Positions 41,874 to 51,177 of a stretch of 64,000 nucleotides of DNA are shown here, piece after piece. The stretch is from Halalkalibacter okhensis. Lineage in GTDB: Bacteria; Bacillota; Bacilli; Bacillales; Bacillaceae_D. The stretch covers positions 54,524 through 118,523 of the forward strand of contig NZ_JRJU01000013.1 of NCBI RefSeq assembly GCF_000787375.1, given 5' to 3'. Position numbers and translations under genes: made by a program. The notes under the pieces are model-generated. The model was given only the letters and a program-made list of their open reading frames with translations. It was not told the DNA's origin and searched no databases. The stretch's first letter is position 1, and each line of letters starts with the position of its first letter.

Positions 41874-42833
41874 ATGGCCAATATAAAAGATATTGCAAAA
41901 ATGGCGAAAGTATCAGTTACAACTGTATCACGCGTATTAAATGATCACCCTTACGTAAGTCAGGAAAAAAGAGAAGCAGTATGGCAAGCAATCAATGAAA
42001 GCAACTATCAAAAAAATATCAATGCTGTTCACTTAAGTACAGGGAAAACACATTTAATTGGCGTCGTTCTTCCTTTTTCAAATCATCCCTATTTCGGCTT
42101 ATTATTAGAGGGCATCGCACAAGAAGCAGTTAAAAACAATTATAAACTTGTTTTGTTTCAAACAAACTATGAAGAAGCACGGGAATTAGAAGCATTGGAT
42201 ATGTTGAGGTATAAGCAGCTAGACGCCCTCATCATTTGTTCAAGAATTTGCTCTTGGACAAAAATTAGGAAATATTCACACTATGGACCGATCGTGTTCT
42301 GTGAAGATACAAGAGATCATCCTTATTCTGCAACATTTGTAGACCATTATAAAAGCTTTGAAGCTGCACTAGAATATTTAGCAGACAAAGGGCATCAAAA
42401 AATTGGTTATTGCATCGGCCGTAAAAACGGTTCAAATAGTACAAATCGGGCTTTGTCTTACAACAATTTCATAAAAAGGCATAAATTCCCATTTCGTCCT
42501 GACTATATATTTGAACAATGCTTGCATTTAGAAGATGGCGAAAACGTCATGAAAAAAATGACCACCATGAAAGAGCCCCCAACAGCTCTACTTGTAACAA
42601 GCGATCAAGTAGCCGCTGGCATTGCTGCATATTGTCTAACCAACCATATTGCCATACCTGAAGAATTAGCACTGATCGGTTTTGATAATCAACCCATTTC
42701 AAAAGTGATGGGAATCACAACCATGGACATACCGTTAGTTCCAATGGGAAAGAATTTATTTTTACAGTCTCTTTCGAAAGATGTCTCATATAAAGAGATT
42801 GATGTCACTTTAATTGAAAGAACAACCGTTTAG
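41874..42833 (+). CDS. LacI-family transcriptional regulator
   Basis: A 319-residue repressor. The N-terminal helix-turn-helix IKDIAKMAKVSVTTVSRVLNDHPYVS is canonical for LacI proteins; a hinge follows and then a periplasmic-binding-protein-like ligand domain (~60-319) beginning LIGVVLPFSNHPYFGLLLEG. GAAGGTGA precedes the ATG at 41874; a GTG at 41865 is less likely. It is divergent from the Cof phosphatase gene and carries a perfect palindrome in the shared region, so autoregulation and control of the phosphatase gene are plausible. Ligand unknown. Confidence 0.92.
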   Translation: MANIKDIAKMAKVSVTTVSRVLNDHPYVSQEKREAVWQAINESNYQKNINAVHLSTGKTHLIGVVLPFSNHPYFGLLLEGIAQEAVKNNYKLVLFQTNYEEARELEALDMLRYKQLDALIICSRICSWTKIRKYSHYGPIVFCEDTRDHPYSATFVDHYKSFEAALEYLADKGHQKIGYCIGRKNGSNSTNRALSYNNFIKRHKFPFRPDYIFEQCLHLEDGENVMKKMTTMKEPPTALLVTSDQVAAGIAAYCLTNHIAIPEELALIGFDNQPISKVMGITTMDIPLVPMGKNLFLQSLSKDVSYKEIDVTLIERTTV

Positions 42834-42896
42834 TAACGTCATAAAGGACCTAGTACACTTATTTCAGTATGTGAAATTATAAATGTATAATTTGAG

Positions 42897-42931
42897 TGCC
42901 GTTAGCAGAAAATTGTTTTCCACTAACGGCA
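42897..42931. terminator. Terminator between LacI and MOSC genes
   Basis: A 9-bp stem TGCCGTTAG pairing with CTAACGGCA, with an AT-rich loop, between convergent genes. Confidence 0.65.
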
Positions 42932-42943
42932 TTCGTTCCTTAT

Positions 42944-43573
42944 TTAAAGTGACGCTTTCCAAGCAGGTGATAACTCTTTTAACTCAACCAACCTATTGAT
43001 GGCTTGCTGATTTTGTTTATCATGGTACGTTATTTTATTGACATATTCAATGCTACAATCTGTTTTTCGTTCTTGAAAAATGAGCGGATCCTTTGCGGAT
43101 ATATTCCCTGTTTGTAGCACACGTAAATAGTAACCAGAATATCCCGTCTCTTTAATGTATAAAGGAAATTTGTTCACTCCATGACGCTTCGCCACTTTAA
43201 AACAAGGCCTTCTCGGCTGACTTACTTGGACGATTGCCTCTCCCCATTGAAAAATATCACCGATAAACGTATCTGCCTCAGTAAAACCACGTAACGTAAT
43301 ATTTTCTCCAAATGCCCCAACCAGTAGAGGAAACCCTAGTAGTTTGTGCCAGTAATGATAGTGCTCATATGGATAAACGCAAACCGCTTTATCTAAACCG
43401 CCATGATTGATTAAATCTGCTTGCTCATCTCCTTCAATTTGAGTTGAAGACAAATGGAGGACTCTCTCCTTAATAGATTGTTTGTTAATCGCAGACAAAA
43501 CTTCTTTTTCATGATCACCTGCAATATTCTTCGTCGTGCCAACATTTAATGAAACGATTGTGCCTTTATTCAC
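42944..43573 (-). CDS. MOSC domain protein (YiiM-like)
   Basis: A 209-residue MOSC-domain protein (~45-165), related to the C-terminal domain of molybdenum cofactor sulfurase and to YiiM, an enzyme that reduces N-hydroxylated base analogues using molybdenum cofactor. The HGGLDKAVCVYPYEHY, GAFGENITLRGF and SQPRRPCFKV segments are characteristic, the last containing the likely cofactor-binding Cys. A C-terminal helical extension (about 165-209) fits the YiiM/3-alpha type. GTG start with GGAGGT nine bases upstream. Confidence 0.88.
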   Translation of the reverse strand: MNKGTIVSLNVGTTKNIAGDHEKEVLSAINKQSIKERVLHLSSTQIEGDEQADLINHGGLDKAVCVYPYEHYHYWHKLLGFPLLVGAFGENITLRGFTEADTFIGDIFQWGEAIVQVSQPRRPCFKVAKRHGVNKFPLYIKETGYSGYYLRVLQTGNISAKDPLIFQERKTDCSIEYVNKITYHDKQNQQAINRLVELKELSPAWKASL

Positions 43574-43729
43574 AGTATTATGACCTCCATCTTATTCCTT
43601 TATCAAATCATTCTTTCTCCGTAAGATCAACAAATCCTGCCATACTTGCAAACTGAATAATTAATTTATACGTATAAAACTTTTTACTTAGGTGATTATT
43701 GTAATAAATCTAGGAAGGAGGTTACATTT

Positions 43730-43900
43730 ATGGATGTGAATATGAGTGCAGAACAAGTCATTACAGAAATACAACAGTTAAATGCGGCTGGTGAAAGCCT
43801 GAATAAGAAAAAGGTAAAAAAATCACACCCCGAACTGATGAGAAGTGCATTGCATTATTTTCCTAATTGGGATAATGCCATAGAAAGAAGTACAATGTAA
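43730..43900 (+). CDS. Small protein resembling a homing-endonuclease-associated repeat
   Basis: A 56-residue frame with AAGGAGG 8-9 bases before its ATG. The pattern I-x2-I-x2-L-(3)-GESLN-(5)-V-(5)-HPELMRSALHYFPNWDNAIE looks like a single copy of the helical, DNA-binding repeat found beside HNH homing endonucleases, with the characteristic aromatic-W-D-x-A-I end. No nuclease domain is present. Alternatively it is a lineage-specific small protein with a chance likeness. A hairpin follows. Confidence 0.6.
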   Translation: MDVNMSAEQVITEIQQLNAAGESLNKKKVKKSHPELMRSALHYFPNWDNAIERSTM

Positions 43901-43912
43901 TGAATTAATGCT

Positions 43913-43964
43913 CCTACAGCTGCCTAACTCCTACAAACTTTCTACATAAGAAGGCAGTTGTAGG
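43913..43964 (+). terminator. Terminator after the 56-residue gene
   Basis: A 12-bp stem CCTACAGCTGCC pairing with GGCAGTTGTAGG (one G-T pair), with a 28-base loop. The gap 43901-44166 holds no gene otherwise. Confidence 0.55.
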
Positions 43965-44166
43965 GAATCTACTAAATAATAGAATTAAGCTCCCCATTAA
44001 ATACACGCTTTTTTCAAAAAAAACATCTTCATAGCTAGTAAAAAAATTCAAAAAAACATCCTATTCAAACGCTTACATATGAGTATTATTGGAAACAGTC
44101 TAGTATCCCTGCTTTTTTTCATTTATTATAAGATTATAGTCTCTTACTAAAGAAAGGAATTATAAC

Positions 44167-44985
44167 ATGACATACAAGATGATTGTTCTTGATTTAGATG
44201 ATACATTGCTTCGTGATGACCATACGATTTCTGAGCGAACAAAACAAGCACTGATGGCAGCGCAACAACAAGGCATAAAAGTCGTTCTTGCATCGGGGCG
44301 CCCAACGTTTGGGATGAATGACATTGCAGATGAATTACAGTTAGAGGAATACGGAAGCTTTATCCTATCTTTTAATGGAGCAAAAATTATCAATTGCAAA
44401 ACAAAAGAAGAACAATATAGTAGTACACTTCCACCTGAGGTTGTTCATCGTCTCTACGAGCTAAGTCAAAAAGAAGGGGTCTTTATCCATACATATATTG
44501 GCGATGAAATCGTTACTGAAGTAGAAAACCGCTATACGACTAGAGAAGGGGAAATTACAGGGTTGCCTGTAAAAACAATCGACAATTTTGTAGAGGGCGT
44601 CTCAGAGCCTGTCGTAAAAGTTTTAATGTGTGAAGACCCCGATAAGCTCGTCAAAGTTGAACAAAAACTAAAAGAAGAATTTGCAGGCACATTAAGTATT
44701 ATGCGTTCTAAACCGTACTTCCTAGAATTCCTTGAGGAAGGAGTAACAAAAGGCTCCAGTCTTGACTCCCTTATTCAATCACTTGGCATTCAACAAGATG
44801 AGGTGATTGCTATAGGAGATAGTTATAACGATCTTGCGATGATTGAATTCGCGGGTCTTGGTGTAGCCATGGGGAACGCTCCTGACGATATAAAGAAAAT
44901 CGCAAATTATATAACAGACACGAACATGAATGACGGAGTAGCAAAAGTCGTAGAGAAGTTTGTCTTAGCTAAAGCGTCTGTTTAA
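44167..44985 (+). CDS. Cof-type HAD-IIB phosphatase (YidA-like)
   Basis: A 272-residue sugar-phosphate phosphatase-like enzyme of the Cof group. Motif I is LDLDDTLLRDD, motif II LASGRPT, the Lys motif lies in EGVTKGSSLDSL, and motif IV is IGDSYNDLAMIEFAGLGVAMGN. Its length and YidA-like FILSFNGAKI cap fit the family. GAAAGGAAT precedes the ATG. It is unlinked to the other Cof gene at 40897, about 2.5 kb away. Substrate unknown. Confidence 0.87.
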   Translation: MTYKMIVLDLDDTLLRDDHTISERTKQALMAAQQQGIKVVLASGRPTFGMNDIADELQLEEYGSFILSFNGAKIINCKTKEEQYSSTLPPEVVHRLYELSQKEGVFIHTYIGDEIVTEVENRYTTREGEITGLPVKTIDNFVEGVSEPVVKVLMCEDPDKLVKVEQKLKEEFAGTLSIMRSKPYFLEFLEEGVTKGSSLDSLIQSLGIQQDEVIAIGDSYNDLAMIEFAGLGVAMGNAPDDIKKIANYITDTNMNDGVAKVVEKFVLAKASV

Positions 44986-45019
44986 ATTATTTAACTCTGT
45001 ACCTGCATTCACGGTTTTT

Positions 45020-45048
45020 GGGCACTGAAAAATTCGTCTTCAGTGCCC
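45020..45048. terminator. Terminator between Cof and exoA genes
   Basis: A 10-bp stem GGGCACTGAA pairing with TTCAGTGCCC, with a nine-base loop, between two convergent genes. Confidence 0.8.
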
Positions 45049-45057
45049 CTTTGCTCT

Positions 45058-45810
45058 TTAACTTAGCTCCACTAGGACTGGACAGTGGTCACTCCCTAAC
45101 ACTTCTGAATGGATTTCTGCCTTTCTAATCGAATCTTTGAGGCGCGACGAAACAATAAAATAATCAATGCGCCAACCAATATTTCTCGCGCGAACGTTAT
45201 TCATGTAAGACCACCATGTATAACAATCCTCTTTGTGAGGATATAAATAGCGAAACGAATCGACAAAGCCTGACTGTAGTAACATTGACATCTTTGCTCT
45301 TTCTTCCGCGGTAAAACCTGAATTTTTTTGATTTGACTTTGAATTTTTTAAATCAATCTCTTGATGCGCAACATTTAAATCCCCGCAAAGAACGACTGGT
45401 TTCTTTTGATCTAGGTCTTTTAAATAGTTACGAATCCTCTCTTCCCACTTAAGTCGATAAGAAAGTCTGGACAAATCTCTTTTCGAATTAGGTGTATACA
45501 CATTCACTACATAAAACGAATCAAATTCTAACGTAATTACTCTGCCTTCGTTTTCTTCAAAATCGTCCCCTAATCCATACTGAACAAATATTGGTTGTAT
45601 CTTTGTAAAGATAGCTGTTCCAGAATACCCTTTTCGAGTTGCAGAATTCCAATATTGTTCATAGCCCTCAAGCTCTAGTTTTATTTGTTGAGGTTGACAC
45701 TTTGTTTCTTGCAAACAAAATATATCTGCATCCACTTGCTGAAAATAATCTAAAAACCCTTTATTTACACAAGCGCGAATTCCATTAACATTCCAAGATA
45801 TGAGTTTCAT
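45058..45810 (-). CDS. exoA: Exodeoxyribonuclease III / AP endonuclease ExoA
   Basis: Repairs abasic sites and trims DNA ends. The 250-residue protein has the EEP-fold motifs MKLISWNVNGIRA, FCLQETK, the NVYTPNS strand, GDLNVAHQEID and the SDHCPVLVEL end with the catalytic His. Length agrees with B. subtilis ExoA (252). The ATG at 45810 begins the conserved MKLISWN; AAGGAG is 13 bases upstream, which is long, and an extension to 45864 lacks homology. It probably stands alone. Confidence 0.93.
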   Translation of the reverse strand: MKLISWNVNGIRACVNKGFLDYFQQVDADIFCLQETKCQPQQIKLELEGYEQYWNSATRKGYSGTAIFTKIQPIFVQYGLGDDFEENEGRVITLEFDSFYVVNVYTPNSKRDLSRLSYRLKWEERIRNYLKDLDQKKPVVLCGDLNVAHQEIDLKNSKSNQKNSGFTAEERAKMSMLLQSGFVDSFRYLYPHKEDCYTWWSYMNNVRARNIGWRIDYFIVSSRLKDSIRKAEIHSEVLGSDHCPVLVELS

Positions 45811-45916
45811 ATTTTCAACGTTTCTCCTTAAATAATTATCGTAAGAGATAATCTTACTATACATTAATCCTAAATGAAAACAAACCGAACATCATTGCCC
45901 GGCTTGTTTAAGTATA

Positions 45917-46294
45917 TCAAGTTCCCTTGTTCTCCTCTACTATTTCTGTTATGTTCGACTCATCCTTAGATTCATTTTGTTCAAGTTGATCGAAAAGTTC
46001 ATTTATTTTTGTCGGGTGTTTAAATAGTTCTCCTAAATAACCTTCAGAGATCATGGGGATCATTTTTTCTTGGATCAACTCTGACCCCTTTTTCACTTGA
46101 TCCATGCTGTTTTCAATCAAATCATCTGGTGCCACTTCGAATAATAAAACTGCTCCTATACTAACAACAAGACAGATGAGAGCTAATTTAAACAATGTTT
46201 TTACTAAAGAAACAAGTAGAAAACCAACAAGCACAACTCCAATTAAAAGTAACCATGAATGTTCGGTTTTGCTAAACTCTAATAGCTGTTCCAC
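45917..46294 (-). CDS. Membrane protein of unknown function
   Basis: A 125-residue protein with two adjacent hydrophobic segments (about 13-30 and 31-52) and a soluble acidic tail of about 70 residues with a helical, coiled-coil-like charge pattern (LIENSMDQVKKGSELIQ). No family recognised. GTG start four to five bases after AAGGAGG. It is upstream of exoA on the same strand with a 106-base gap. Confidence 0.6.
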   Translation of the reverse strand: MEQLLEFSKTEHSWLLLIGVVLVGFLLVSLVKTLFKLALICLVVSIGAVLLFEVAPDDLIENSMDQVKKGSELIQEKMIPMISEGYLGELFKHPTKINELFDQLEQNESKDESNITEIVEENKGT

Positions 46295-46462
46295 AATTCC
46301 TCCTTATAACCACTTTAGGGAAAGTAGGGTTTATTTTCCATTATGAACGATTTGATTTTGTTTAAACATGAGGTGGTGAAAACAATTAAAACCTCATGTT
46401 TCTACCAAGATTGGGAATGCTATCATTGATAAAAACTGACTAACCAAACTGGGGGATTACAC

Positions 46463-47335
46463 ATGTCGATTTTCTCAAAAGAACAACGAAAGCCATTTGC
46501 TAGAAGTGAATATGATGTATTAAAACAAGTCATCTTATGCAAACCGGAATATATGACGATTCGCGATGTAATAAATGAGACACAAAAGAAATTCAAGGAC
46601 GAAGGAATTCACATTGAATTAGCGATGGCACAACACAAGAAATTTGTGAAAACGCTAGAGGATCATGGGGTTGATGTTGTGTTATTACCTGCATTAAAAA
46701 TGTTTCCTGAGCAAGTGTTTACACGTGACATCGGATTTACCTTTGGTCATATTTTATTTGTCGCGGAGATGGCTCATAAAATTAGACAAGGTGAAGAAGA
46801 GGTTTTACGTGGCTGGATCAAACAAGAGCGAATGTCTTATTTTAATTTAATTGGCGATATGATTGAAGGCGGAGACGTGATTGTTGATGGTGAATCAATT
46901 TATGTTGGATTAAGCAATCGCACAAATCAAAATGCAATTGATCATCTCCAAAGCATCTTGCCACATTATGAAATAATAGCTGTTCCTTTTACAGAAAAGT
47001 ACTTACATTTAGATTGCGTATTTAATATCATCTCTCCTAATGAGGCACTAATTTATCCAGATGCTTTAAAACAAAAAGAAATCGACTTCCTTTCATCAAG
47101 GTTTGATTTAATTGAAGTCACAAAAGAGGAACAATTTACATTAGGAACAAACGTCTTATCTATCGGTAATAAGAAGATATTTAGCTTGCCGGTGAATACG
47201 AATGTGAATGAGCAGCTACGAGCACGTGGCTTTGAAGTGATTGAAGTCGACATTACTGAAATCATTAAATCTGGAGGATCGTTCCGTTGCTGCACTCTTC
47301 CCGTTTTAAGAGATGGCGATCATCATGAAAAATAA
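46463..47335 (+). CDS. DDAH/amidinotransferase-family enzyme (YkgA-like)
   Basis: A 290-residue guanidino-group-modifying enzyme fold. The catalytic set is visible: acidic EGGDVI, His in YLHLDCVF, and Cys in GGSFRCCTLPV near the C-terminus, matching dimethylarginine dimethylaminohydrolase and arginine deiminase-like proteins, with an RxxGF-type FTRDIGFTFG substrate segment. The substrate may be a methylated arginine or another guanidine; the fold alone does not decide. GGGGGATTACAC precedes the ATG. A strong hairpin follows. Confidence 0.88.
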   Translation: MSIFSKEQRKPFARSEYDVLKQVILCKPEYMTIRDVINETQKKFKDEGIHIELAMAQHKKFVKTLEDHGVDVVLLPALKMFPEQVFTRDIGFTFGHILFVAEMAHKIRQGEEEVLRGWIKQERMSYFNLIGDMIEGGDVIVDGESIYVGLSNRTNQNAIDHLQSILPHYEIIAVPFTEKYLHLDCVFNIISPNEALIYPDALKQKEIDFLSSRFDLIEVTKEEQFTLGTNVLSIGNKKIFSLPVNTNVNEQLRARGFEVIEVDITEIIKSGGSFRCCTLPVLRDGDHHEK

Positions 47336-47339
47336 AAGG

Positions 47340-47378
47340 TTTATCCCAAAAGGTCTGGTTTTGACTTTTTGGGATAAA
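47340..47378 (+). terminator. Terminator of the DDAH-like gene
   Basis: A 16-bp stem TTTATCCCAAAAGGTC pairing with GACTTTTTGGGATAAA (one G-T pair), just after the stop. Same CCAAAAGGT core as other hairpins here. Confidence 0.8.
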
Positions 47379-47446
47379 TTAAAAATAAGATCAGTTTTTA
47401 AATTTACCTTTAAAGCCTTAGCACGGTTAACGCAAGGAGGATCCCT

Positions 47447-48358
47447 TTGAAGAGGCGGTTTCAAAATTTAGATAATATTGATAAAAATAAGATAAACCTT
47501 CGAAAACTGTACCGTTATTTTCGAATTCGTAATAAAGGAAAAGACTTAACAAAACGGATTCCAGTGAATGAAAATCCCGAGATCACGTACCTACAACATA
47601 ACCGCTCCGACTTAACGTACACATGGATTGGTCACTCTACCTTCTTCATACAATGTCAAGGACTTAATATTCTAACAGATCCCGTCTTCTCTAAACGAAT
47701 GGGAACAGAAAAAAGATTAGTGCCACTAGGTATAGATGTAGCAAGCCTACCAGACATCGATATAGTTATCATCTCTCATGCCCATTTCGATCACCTTGAT
47801 TTCTCATCCATTATAAAGCTAAAAGGTAACCCACGCTATTATGTACCTCAAGGGTTATCCAACTTATTTAAAAAAAGAAAAATCACTTCTGTCAGTGAAG
47901 CAAATTGGTGGGATGGATTTAAGCATAAAGGGATCGACCTTCATTTTGTCCCCGCGCAGCATTGGAGTCGAAGAAATCTATTTGATAGAAATCAAGCTCA
48001 CTGGGGTGGATGGATCATTCACTCGGCTGAACATACGTTTTATTTTGCAGGAGACACTGGTTATTTTCGAGGTTTTTGTGAGATTGGCAAACATTTTGCC
48101 ATTGATACGGCTTTTATGCCAATTGGAGATTACGAGCCTGTATGGATGTCTGGATTACAACATATGAATCCTGAAGAGTCGGTCCAAGCTTTTTTAGATC
48201 TTGATGCACAAACATTTGTACCAATGCACTATGGTACTTATCGACTATCAATGGATACCGGACCTGAAGCATTAGAACGATTAGAAGCGGAATGGCTACG
48301 AAAAAACACACGAAACAAAAATTTAAACATATTAAAAATTGGCGAAACGATTTTTTAG
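47447..48358 (+). CDS. Metallo-beta-lactamase-fold hydrolase (NAPE-PLD/UlaG-like)
   Basis: A 303-residue hydrolase with the metal-binding HAHFDHLD, further His in PAQHWSRR, Asp in GDTGY and His in PMHYGT, so a two-metal site is complete. The gene shape, with an N-terminal basic extension of about 50 residues and WIGHSTFFIQCQGLNILTDPVF, fits the phospholipase D (NAPE-PLD)/UlaG-like branch. A lipid phosphodiester substrate is possible but not shown. TTG start behind AAGGAGG. A terminator follows. Confidence 0.88.
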   Translation: MKRRFQNLDNIDKNKINLRKLYRYFRIRNKGKDLTKRIPVNENPEITYLQHNRSDLTYTWIGHSTFFIQCQGLNILTDPVFSKRMGTEKRLVPLGIDVASLPDIDIVIISHAHFDHLDFSSIIKLKGNPRYYVPQGLSNLFKKRKITSVSEANWWDGFKHKGIDLHFVPAQHWSRRNLFDRNQAHWGGWIIHSAEHTFYFAGDTGYFRGFCEIGKHFAIDTAFMPIGDYEPVWMSGLQHMNPEESVQAFLDLDAQTFVPMHYGTYRLSMDTGPEALERLEAEWLRKNTRNKNLNILKIGETIF

Positions 48359-48383
48359 ACAGTAGCCACCAATAGTTCTGTTT

Positions 48384-48420
48384 AAGAATACTAAAAAGCT
48401 AGTGACTTTTTAGTATTCTT
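48384..48420 (+). terminator. 15-bp perfect terminator hairpin
   Basis: AAGAATACTAAAAAG pairs perfectly with CTTTTTAGTATTCTT around a seven-base loop, with Ts continuing downstream. The gap 48359-48571 holds nothing else recognised. Confidence 0.85.
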
Positions 48421-48571
48421 GTTTATCTCCGCCCCGCTATATTCTTAAACCATCACTCTTCTTTACCCCACTACTTCTTCTATTTAGGCTCTAAATTCCT
48501 TCTTTTTACATAGAAAATTTTCAAACCTTCCTGCATATAATATATAGGTTCTAACAGAAGGGAGAATACAG

Positions 48572-48757
48572 ATGGATTTATCAGAAAAACAATTTTCTCG
48601 CTTAAGCAAGAAATCATTAAAACACTTAGAGAAACTGCAACACAAATATTCACAAGAATTTGGAGACTTTATTTCTAAAGCGGAGCTGATGTCTCTTATT
48701 GTTCGTTACTCACGTGAAAGAACGAAAGATCCTTATATTCAAGAAAAGAAAGAGTGA
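48572..48757 (+). CDS. Small basic helical protein
   Basis: A 61-residue, Lys/Arg/Glu-rich, probably all-helical protein, starting MDLSEKQFSRLSKKSLKHL. No family recognised and no membrane segment. GAAGGGAG stands 8 bases before the ATG. It converges with the YfhP gene 21 bases away, without a clear terminator between. The strong ribosome site supports expression. Confidence 0.6.
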   Translation: MDLSEKQFSRLSKKSLKHLEKLQHKYSQEFGDFISKAELMSLIVRYSRERTKDPYIQEKKE

Positions 48758-48778
48758 ATTAAATCTTTACTCTACATT

Positions 48779-49651
48779 CTAGTTTATTTCAATATACTCA
48801 AATAAAAAAGATGAACCGTTCCGATAAAAACGCGGATCATACACCCCTAATTTTTCATCGGTTTCAACTACAACTACAAATGGAGACCATTCCATCAATA
48901 CTTCCGCTTTAGGATTTGCTTGATAAAGTGGTTCTAAATTAGCCTCTTCCATTGAGACAATGGATTCGTTCACAACTTTCCCTCCCAAAACCGTTGCACT
49001 AGAAAGTGTGACAATGTTTTTGTTTTTTCCGATAACAGAAAAATGACCTGGGAGGAAACTAGCTGATAGGGCCACTTCTTTATACTCGTTTTTCGCCTCT
49101 TGATAAATGAGATATCCTTGAGTTCCTTGTAAAGCTAGATGTAATATGAGTACAAGCCAAACATATCTCCACACTTTATACCTTGGTAACGTTTTTTTTA
49201 TGCGAATGCACAGCCATCCAACTAAAATGATTGACCAGATCATAAAATCGACAATCGGAATCACTCCTAAGGTCATCCTCATCTGCGAAAATGGTTCAAA
49301 AACCCCCGTTCCCCAAGCATTTAATGCATCCGTTGCGTTATGTATAAAAACATTTAATAAAGCTAAATAGAAAATAATTAAATCCTTACGCTTCCATATA
49401 CAATAAGCCAGCACATATATAATAGCAGCCCATATAGGTACAAGGAAGAACGAATGTGTTAGTCCTCTATGCCACATTTGTTCCATAATTCTACCGTTCT
49501 CCGTTACATTTGCAACCACATCAATATCCGGAATTTGACTTGCGATTAGCGCTGAGAAAAGCAGTGCTCTTTTTGTATTTCGGTCCATTTCATTTTTCTT
49601 AACTGCGCCGTATGTTGTTAAACCAAACAACGTGTGAGTGACTGTATCCAT
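48779..49651 (-). CDS. yfhP: YfhP-like membrane-bound metal-dependent hydrolase (DUF457)
   Basis: A 290-residue membrane protein of the DUF457 (LexA-binding, inner-membrane-bound hydrolase) family. The signature metal-binding motifs are MDTVTHTLFG, IPDIDVV and WHRGLTHSFF, all near the N-terminal half, with several helices, and a soluble C-terminal ~100 residues. B. subtilis YfhP represses yfhQ and yfhP itself; whether this one regulates is unknown. The ATG at 49651 begins the conserved MDTVTH; GCAGGGATGTT lies before it. Confidence 0.88.
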   Translation of the reverse strand: MDTVTHTLFGLTTYGAVKKNEMDRNTKRALLFSALIASQIPDIDVVANVTENGRIMEQMWHRGLTHSFFLVPIWAAIIYVLAYCIWKRKDLIIFYLALLNVFIHNATDALNAWGTGVFEPFSQMRMTLGVIPIVDFMIWSIILVGWLCIRIKKTLPRYKVWRYVWLVLILHLALQGTQGYLIYQEAKNEYKEVALSASFLPGHFSVIGKNKNIVTLSSATVLGGKVVNESIVSMEEANLEPLYQANPKAEVLMEWSPFVVVVETDEKLGVYDPRFYRNGSSFLFEYIEIN

Positions 49652-49809
49652 AACATCCCTGCCTTTTTGATACATACTATCATAACCATTACTTGGTCAT
49701 AATCCAAATAAAATACGTTTTCTCATTAATATTTATAAATTATGCTTCGTTCATTACATAAACAAGGCTATTTTTTCGAACAATAACTTTGAAATGAGGA
49801 GTGATAATC

Positions 49810-51177
49810 TTGAAGACAAAAGCTGGTGAACAAGCGGAAAAGCCATTAAAATGGTGGGAATTGTCCTTACTAGGAATAGCGGGGACCATTGGTACAGGTT
49901 TTTTTCTTGGATCAAGCATTGCTATTGATATGGCTGGCCCTTCTGTTTTATTTGCCTTTGCCTTAGCTGCGATTGGAACTTATTTTGTTTATGAAGCACT
50001 GGCAAAGATGACGATGTCTGATCCACAAAAAGGATCCTTTCGTTCATACGCAAAAAAAGCCTACGGTCGCTGGGCTGGCTTCAGTAGTGGCTGGGTATAT
50101 TGGCTATCAGAAATGCTAATTATGGGAAGTCAAATGACTGCCTTATCAATCTTCACTAGGTTTTGGTTTCCAGATGTCCCTTTATGGGTCTTTGCTTGTG
50201 TGTATGCCGCTCTTGGAATTCTTGTTATATTGGTTGGAACAAAGAGCTTTGATCGCGTTGAAAACCTTTTGGCTGTTCTGAAGGTTGCAGCTATTCTCAT
50301 ATTTATTATTTTAGCTATTCTTGTCTTATTTGGACTATTTGGTCAAGGAGCAGAAGCTGTGCCCCTTCCTAGAACATACGATTCCATCCTCCCGAATGGC
50401 CTTACTGGATTGCTTCCTGCATTTATATACGGATTTTACGGCTTTGCCGGAATCGAAATAATGGGGCTCATTGCGATTCGATTAAAAAATATGAAAGAAG
50501 CACCAAAGTCAGGTAAAGTGATGCTTACTGTACTCGCTATTATTTACATCACTTCTATTGGCTTAGCTTTACTAATGGTTTCATGGAATAACTTTACTAC
50601 AGAACAAAGTCCATTTGTTACTGCACTCAATGCCTTTAATGTACCTTATGTGAATCATTTCTTTAATGCGGTATTTATTATCGCGGGTTTTTCAACAATG
50701 GTAGCCTCTTTATTCGCTGTCATTCGTATCCTTGTCACCTTAGCTGAAGACCGTGATGCCCCGCCTTTATTTTCTAAAAGAATCGGCAATAATATTGCGT
50801 TGCCAGCAATTGGTCTAACTGCTGCGGGAATGGTCGTCTCCATTATTCTAGCCATTGTCATTCCAGGCCGCCTTTACGAATACGTAACGACGGCTGCCGG
50901 AATTATGCTTCTTTATAACTGGATTTTCATTTTAGGATCATACGGACGGTTATTAGAACTTACAACGAAGGACAAAATCAAGCAGCTGCTCGGTTTTGCT
51001 TTCGTCCTTCTAGCAGTCGTTGGGACGATGTTTCATCAGACAAGTCGACCAGGATTCTATATAAGCCTTGTTTTTATAGTAGTGGTAGCAATTGTTACAT
51101 TGATCATGCGCCATTTTTGGAAAAAGAAAAAGGATGACAATCCTCCTAGCCCTTCATTGTTTACGAAGTTAGAATAA
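49810..51177 (+). CDS. APC-superfamily amino acid permease
   Basis: A 455-residue inner-membrane transporter with twelve hydrophobic segments. It carries the family's WELSLLGIAGTIGTGFFLGSSIAIDMAGPSVLF-type start, of which GIAGTIGTGFFLGS is the clearest part, and the APC FxGFAGIEIM loop. The substrate amino acid cannot be told from sequence. TTG start eight bases after AGGAG; an upstream GTG at 49801 is less supported. Its last 17 bases overlap the end of the convergent lysE-type gene. Confidence 0.87.
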   Translation: MKTKAGEQAEKPLKWWELSLLGIAGTIGTGFFLGSSIAIDMAGPSVLFAFALAAIGTYFVYEALAKMTMSDPQKGSFRSYAKKAYGRWAGFSSGWVYWLSEMLIMGSQMTALSIFTRFWFPDVPLWVFACVYAALGILVILVGTKSFDRVENLLAVLKVAAILIFIILAILVLFGLFGQGAEAVPLPRTYDSILPNGLTGLLPAFIYGFYGFAGIEIMGLIAIRLKNMKEAPKSGKVMLTVLAIIYITSIGLALLMVSWNNFTTEQSPFVTALNAFNVPYVNHFFNAVFIIAGFSTMVASLFAVIRILVTLAEDRDAPPLFSKRIGNNIALPAIGLTAAGMVVSIILAIVIPGRLYEYVTTAAGIMLLYNWIFILGSYGRLLELTTKDKIKQLLGFAFVLLAVVGTMFHQTSRPGFYISLVFIVVVAIVTLIMRHFWKKKKDDNPPSPSLFTKLE

